Assembly (NCBI GenBank): GCA_020881915.1
Contig: JAJFPB010000014.1
Location: 124,001-188,000 of the forward strand
Direction of reading: 5' to 3'
Origin: Paramyrothecium sp. XJ0827
Taxonomy: Eukaryota > Ascomycota > Sordariomycetes > Hypocreales > Stachybotryaceae
DNA length: 64,000 bases
The notes under the pieces were generated by a model. It was not told where the DNA came from and made no database searches. It saw only the letters and a program-made list of their open reading frames with translations. The stretch's first letter is position 1. The number at the start of each line of letters is the position of its first letter. Positions 59,693-64,000 of this stretch are shown here, one piece after another. The translations under genes and the position numbers were made by a program.

Positions 59693-61470
59693 ATGGGGCA
59701 CTCGAACATGATCGCTGCCACAAAGGCAGCCATTAAAGAATGCCCGCGCGAAATTTTCAACTTTTACCTCCTAGCATGCGCCTGCATCTGGAGTTTCTCC
59801 GGCGTAGCCAAGGGTTTTGACGAAGGTACGATCTCCAGACTCGCCAGACTCGCCATTTTCCGCAACGGCAAAGGTGTGGCACAGTTCCTAACGCACATGC
59901 ACAGGCAATATTGCTTCCGTCGTGGTTATGCCTGTTTTCAAAAAGAGGTTCGGCCTGGACAGCTTGTCCGAAGCAGAGTACGCTAGCACAAAGGGATGGA
60001 TCGTGGCGATCGCAACGGCTGGTGCTGTTTTCGGTTGTCTCCTGTGCATCAAGATGACGCAGCGGTTCGGTCGCAAGCTCACCTTTCAGCTTCTCACCCT
60101 CGTATACATTGCCGGCGTCCTCGGACAGACCTTCAGTAGCGGTAATCTCGGGGCATTGTACACGACGCGAGTAATCGCTGGCATTGGAATTGGTGCCACC
60201 ACCGTCATTCCTGCCATCTACATCGCCGAGGTGAAGCTGAACGCATACATTCCTTAGGTGTCACAGGGCTGACGTGTTCTCATCCTAGATCGCTCCGCAA
60301 TCCATCCGTGGCCTGCTGACTGTTCAGTATGCTTGCTGCCAGCAGCTGGGTGTTGTATTCGGCTTCTTCATCAATTACGGGGTGACCAAGCACTACGCTG
60401 GCACGCAGAAGCAATGGATGCTTCCCACGGCCCTCCAACTAGTCCCTGCTGTGGTCTGGCTGGTAGGATGCACCTTCACTCCTGAAACACCACGCTTTCT
60501 TCTAGCACAGAACAAGCGCTCCGAGGCCCTGGCGACTTTGGTGAGATTTCGAGGCCTGCCCGAAGACCACCCATATGTCCAAGCAGAGTTCGCAGGGATC
60601 GAGAATCAGCTGAATGCAGAAATAGAGGCTACAGCAGGTGCTGGATTCCTTGATCTCATGAAGGAAACGTTTGGGGACGTCAAAAACCGTCGCCGGTTCT
60701 TCCTCATGTTCATGTGTCACCTTTTCGGCCAATGGTCTGGGGCAAACGGCATTACGCAGTACAGTCCCACCATTCTTGGTTATCTCGGAATCGCCAACAC
60801 GGAGAAGAGCTTCTTGGCAACCGGCATATATGCCATCGTCAAGTTTGTATCGGTTCTTGTGTTCTCACTTTTCATGATTGACTTTATCGGCCGCCGTCGA
60901 TCGCTGATGTCTGGCATCACCCTCCAGATCGTAACGCTGGCCTACATCGGCGCATACTTGGGCGTCACCAACGGCTGGAGTACGGAACGCATCGAGGCCT
61001 CATCTTCGGCCTTGGCCGCCAGTCGCACGGCAATTGTGGCGATCTACTTCCACGCTGTGGCATGGTCCATCGGCTGGTTTTCGATTCCGTACCTCGTGTC
61101 GGCCGAAATCTTCCCATTGCGCATCCGATCTGTTAACGTGTCCATCGGGATGGCCGTCCACTGGGCCAATTATTTCGGCTGCTCGCGCGCCATGCCCTCG
61201 TTACTCGTTGGGACAAACCGATATGGCGCCTTTATCTTCTTCTGCTGTATCTGCACCGTTTCGCTCATCTACGTCTACTTTGCCATGCCCGAAACTGCTG
61301 GTCGGTCTCTTGAGAGCATGGACAAGCTATTTGAGGAGGAGTGGTACAAGGTCCATAAGATCGCGTACCCGAAATTTGAGGATCTCAAGACCGAAATGAG
61401 AAATCAGAAGGACGTCGAGCTGGACGGGGAGTTAGGGAAAGAGAATGCAACATTTAAACATGTAGGATGA
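59693..61470 (+). CDS. MFS sugar/quinate permease
   Basis: Three exons, 59693-59825, 59905-60230 and 60289-61470, give 546 aa. The sugar-porter signatures are present: GFDEGNIASVV across the first splice, RFGRKL after helix 2, IYIAEIAPQSIRG across the second splice, PETPRFLL after helix 6, IGRRRS, and PETAGRSLE at the end. The stretch QSIRGLLTVQYACCQQLGVV resembles fungal quinate permeases (qa-y/qutD type), so a quinate or related acid is a better guess than glucose; this is inference. Twelve helices are visible. The intron 1 acceptor is TGCACAG. The gene sits between a lactonase and a regulator. Confidence 0.88.
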
Positions 61471-62030
61471 CAATACCAAGTGAAGGCTGACTGAGCCGCT
61501 TGGAAACTCAAAGACATGAAGGTAAACTTTTACATAAGATATATCAAAATCTTCAGGACATTGTTAACTTAGACGTAACATTATCATGTCATGTCTAATC
61601 CGGTTACGTCAATAATGTAGTGAATAGGATGAATTGGAGAGATCGATTTGAGAGGGGGGTTGGGGGTTAGAACCGCAGATAGATTCCTAAAAGACTACTA
61701 AGGCAAAAGGGTATGACGATTAATTATTGATTGCTCCGTTTGACAGAGACTGAAGCTTGCTAGTTTGGGATTCTCGGCCACGATGCGCTGCCGATTACGC
61801 ACTGCCTCTCGAGTGTCACGTGACTATGTGTCGGCTTCTTCCCGTAACAGGACAAAGCAATGATAAAGTTGTGATGTTTTAAATAATCTTATACAAATAG
61901 CCAACCCTCGCAGGTATCACACTTTGCAATATCTATAAGAAGCAGCATTTTCGCATCTCGGATCGCGCAGCAAGGCATGAAAAGTACCTGCCGAGGAGAA
62001 TATATCCCGCGTCGGCTCATCTCGTAACCG
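61471..62030. other. Intergenic region between permease and regulator
   Basis: 3' flank of the permease and promoter of the regulator gene. A G-rich stretch lies near 61650. No gene seen. Confidence 0.5.
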
Positions 62031-64000
62031 ATGCCTCGTGTCGGCAAGTCGAGCAACTTCACTCGATCAGCCAATGCGTGAGTCTTTGCCCCTGGCCTTC
62101 TCCACACTTTACGTCCTGTCAAGCCCGAGAACGCGACGTCATCCGAGTGCTCGCAGAACTTGCACGCCAGCTAATTCCAGCCCGCTGTAGATGCGCAACC
62201 TGCCGGAAAAGAAAGATCAAGTGTTCCGGAACACAGCCTTGCGCAGCATGCAGCCGCGCCGATCAAGAGTGTGATTTTGGCACACGTGTGCGACGAGGCT
62301 ATTCTGAAGCGTAAGAGTTCCTGCACCCGTCTTTTCCCAGCACAGCCGACTGATATGCCGCAGATACGTAAACAGCCTGCTCGAAACGATCAAGGCACGC
62401 GACGGCCAGGATAAGCATGACGACGGTGAGTTTAACTATTGTAGACTGTCAGCGGGGCCTGGACGGCTGACCATCTCAGGCGACACTTATTTAGGGGAGA
62501 CTTCCTCTACACCGGCCGATTCAGCCTCGATTGGTAGAGAAGCAAGAAATGATGTCGACGAAGAACTCAACGGTCAATCTCCGGCCTCGCGTTCGTCACC
62601 TGTCCACATCCCCTATCGTTCCGTACTAACCGCGCAGAAGGCGCCGAACTAGCCCCAGGACCTGCCTTTGAATCACGTGCCAAGTCCATCCTGCGCGAGC
62701 ATGCAGTTGGATCGTCCCCTCGTAACTATCTGGGCGCCTCATTGAGCCGTGGCTCAGACCACCGCACGCAAGACCATATCTGGGACACAGCAAGTCTAAT
62801 TCAGGACATGACGCCTCCTCCAATGCTGACAAAAGAAGAGTCTTTGCGATTCTTCAATGACTTTGTTTCACTACTCGGTATCAACCAGCACTTCTTAGAT
62901 CCTCGCAAGTTCGCGGACGCCCTTGACTTGCTTTATGAGAGTGATTCAACACGAATTTCGCACATGCAGAGTCTGTGGTTCGTTCAGTACCTTCTCGTGA
63001 TGGCCATGGGTATGTTACATAGCGCCCACAGCGAGGACCATGATAAATTGCCCGGGAGTAAATTCTTTGCCGAGGCGATGAGACGGCTACCGCAAACCCA
63101 CGAGCTGGGGCAGTACGGCACGGCTTCGGTGGAGATTCTCAGTCTAGTGGCTCTCTATCTACAATGGTGCGATCGAAAGCACGATGCATACCTATATGTG
63201 AGCACTTTGTGAACAATCAAGGAGTCCTTGGTCTGACATGGTAACAGGTTGGTCTGGCTGTGCGACTTGCCGTGGCTTTTGGCTGTGCCTTGCCCCGAGA
63301 CGAGCAGACCGGGTTATCGTCAGAGAAGTGCCACCGCAATCGGTTGTGGTGGACACTGTACATGCTTGACAGGTACAAGTCCCTGCCTCTGGAAAGATCT
63401 TGGATTAACGCAGCTTAGACGGTTGTCGGCGGCACTGGGGTTGCCGATGAGTGTTGACGAACGCCAAATACGGGCAGACTTGCCCAAGCCGCAAGCGGGC
63501 TTCCTCTCACCACTTCCAATTACAATCAACATACACATTGCAAGAGCAACTGGAGAAATCATGACCAGTGAGTTCTCCATCAACCCGTGTTGCTGACGTA
63601 CTGACGATAATGTCAGGCTTCTACGGCAACGTAACGATATCCCAAGCAGAACTTGTCAAGCGAATACAGAACATGTTACAGTCCCTCTACGAGATTGGAA
63701 GATCCATTCCAGAAAAGATTGTCACGGACTTCGACAACCCAGCAGCCAAAGGAGGCAGGACCCAGGCCTCGTTACATCTCATGCTATTCCAGGTCAGAAA
63801 CTAATGCATTATGGCTACGTGTGCTTATCGTATATGCTGACGTGCCCAGGCCATCCTTCTATGCGTGCGTCCAATCATCCTCCAAACTGTTAAGGAAAAG
63901 GTCGAGGCTTTAGACGAACATCGGGCACCGTCAGTTCTCTCCCCAACCATCAAACGACTTTGCCAGTCAGGACGAGAAGCTGCAACCAAGAGTATTCGCA
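62031..64000 (+). CDS. Zn2Cys6 transcription factor, partial (runs off right edge)
   Basis: Nine exons in the window: 62031-62077, 62191-62310, 62364-62425, 62480-62572, 62638-63197, 63248-63372, 63419-63567, 63617-63792 and 63850-64000 onward, all in phase (about 494 aa so far). The splice at 62190/62191 completes the zinc cluster with C17, C20, C27, C33, C36 and C43 (C-x2-C-x6-C-x5-C-x2-C-x6-C). A short linker follows, then the fungal_trans domain with LWWTLYMLDRRLSAALGLP, the usual landmark of its centre. It acts in the nucleus as a DNA-binding regulator. Its targets cannot be read, but the permease directly upstream on the same strand is a candidate. Intron donors at 62573 (GTCAAT) and acceptors at 63418 are less typical. 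Confidence 0.88.

Noticed and set aside
59206..59736. 176-codon frame overlapping the permease start
   Set aside because: It conflicts in frame with the well-supported permease exon 1 and lies in its promoter and leader region.

Overview
The window is nuclear DNA from a filamentous ascomycete, most likely a sordariomycete. Many genes carry short introns (about 45-110 nt) with GTRNGT donors, CTRAY-like branch sites and YAG acceptors. The gene content is also typical: a PTH11-like rhodopsin-domain protein, a Zn2Cys6 regulator, an NADP-mannitol dehydrogenase, a GH11 xylanase, an EF-hand NADPH oxidase and a YSL-type OPT transporter. The genus is not determined. Gene models were spliced by eye, checking phase at every junction.

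Layout. 1-8.2 kb: a partial secreted DUF3237-like gene running off the left edge (-), a GFA/CENP-V zinc protein (+), a CYP504-like P450 (+) and an MCT-type MFS transporter (+). 8.2-15.2 kb: a gene-poor tract of about 7 kb, with one possible relic near 11 kb. 15.2-21.6 kb: a YSL/OPT transporter, an NADP-mannitol dehydrogenase, a DsbA/FrnE-type oxidoreductase (all +) and a second SDR (-). 22.1-37.7 kb: one giant Ser/Thr-rich, mucin-like surface protein gene (-), about 5,150 residues if one ambiguous junction at 32.76-32.80 kb is spliced, ending in a duplicated Cys-rich domain. 38.5-46.7 kb: a divergently transcribed small secreted/possibly GPI-anchored protein (+), a seven-exon rhodopsin-domain membrane protein (-), a NoxC-like NADPH oxidase (+) and a standalone tRNA-editing-type B3/B4 domain protein (-). 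48.0-54.4 kb: a pre-pro small secreted Cys protein (+), a kinase-like gene broken by one base in an A7 run (-), a GH11 xylanase with six exons (+) and a secreted dienelactone hydrolase (+). 54.5-64 kb: an M1 aminopeptidase (-), an SMP-30-type lactonase (-), a quinate/sugar permease (+) and a Zn2Cys6 transcription factor (+) running off the right edge.

Two themes stand out. The middle is a cell-surface and signalling neighbourhood: giant mucin, divergent surface protein, putative GPCR and Nox. The right end looks like a plant-polymer or sugar-acid utilisation neighbourhood: xylanase, secreted DLH, lactonase, permease and regulator. Neither grouping is proven by the sequence; both are inferences from adjacency.
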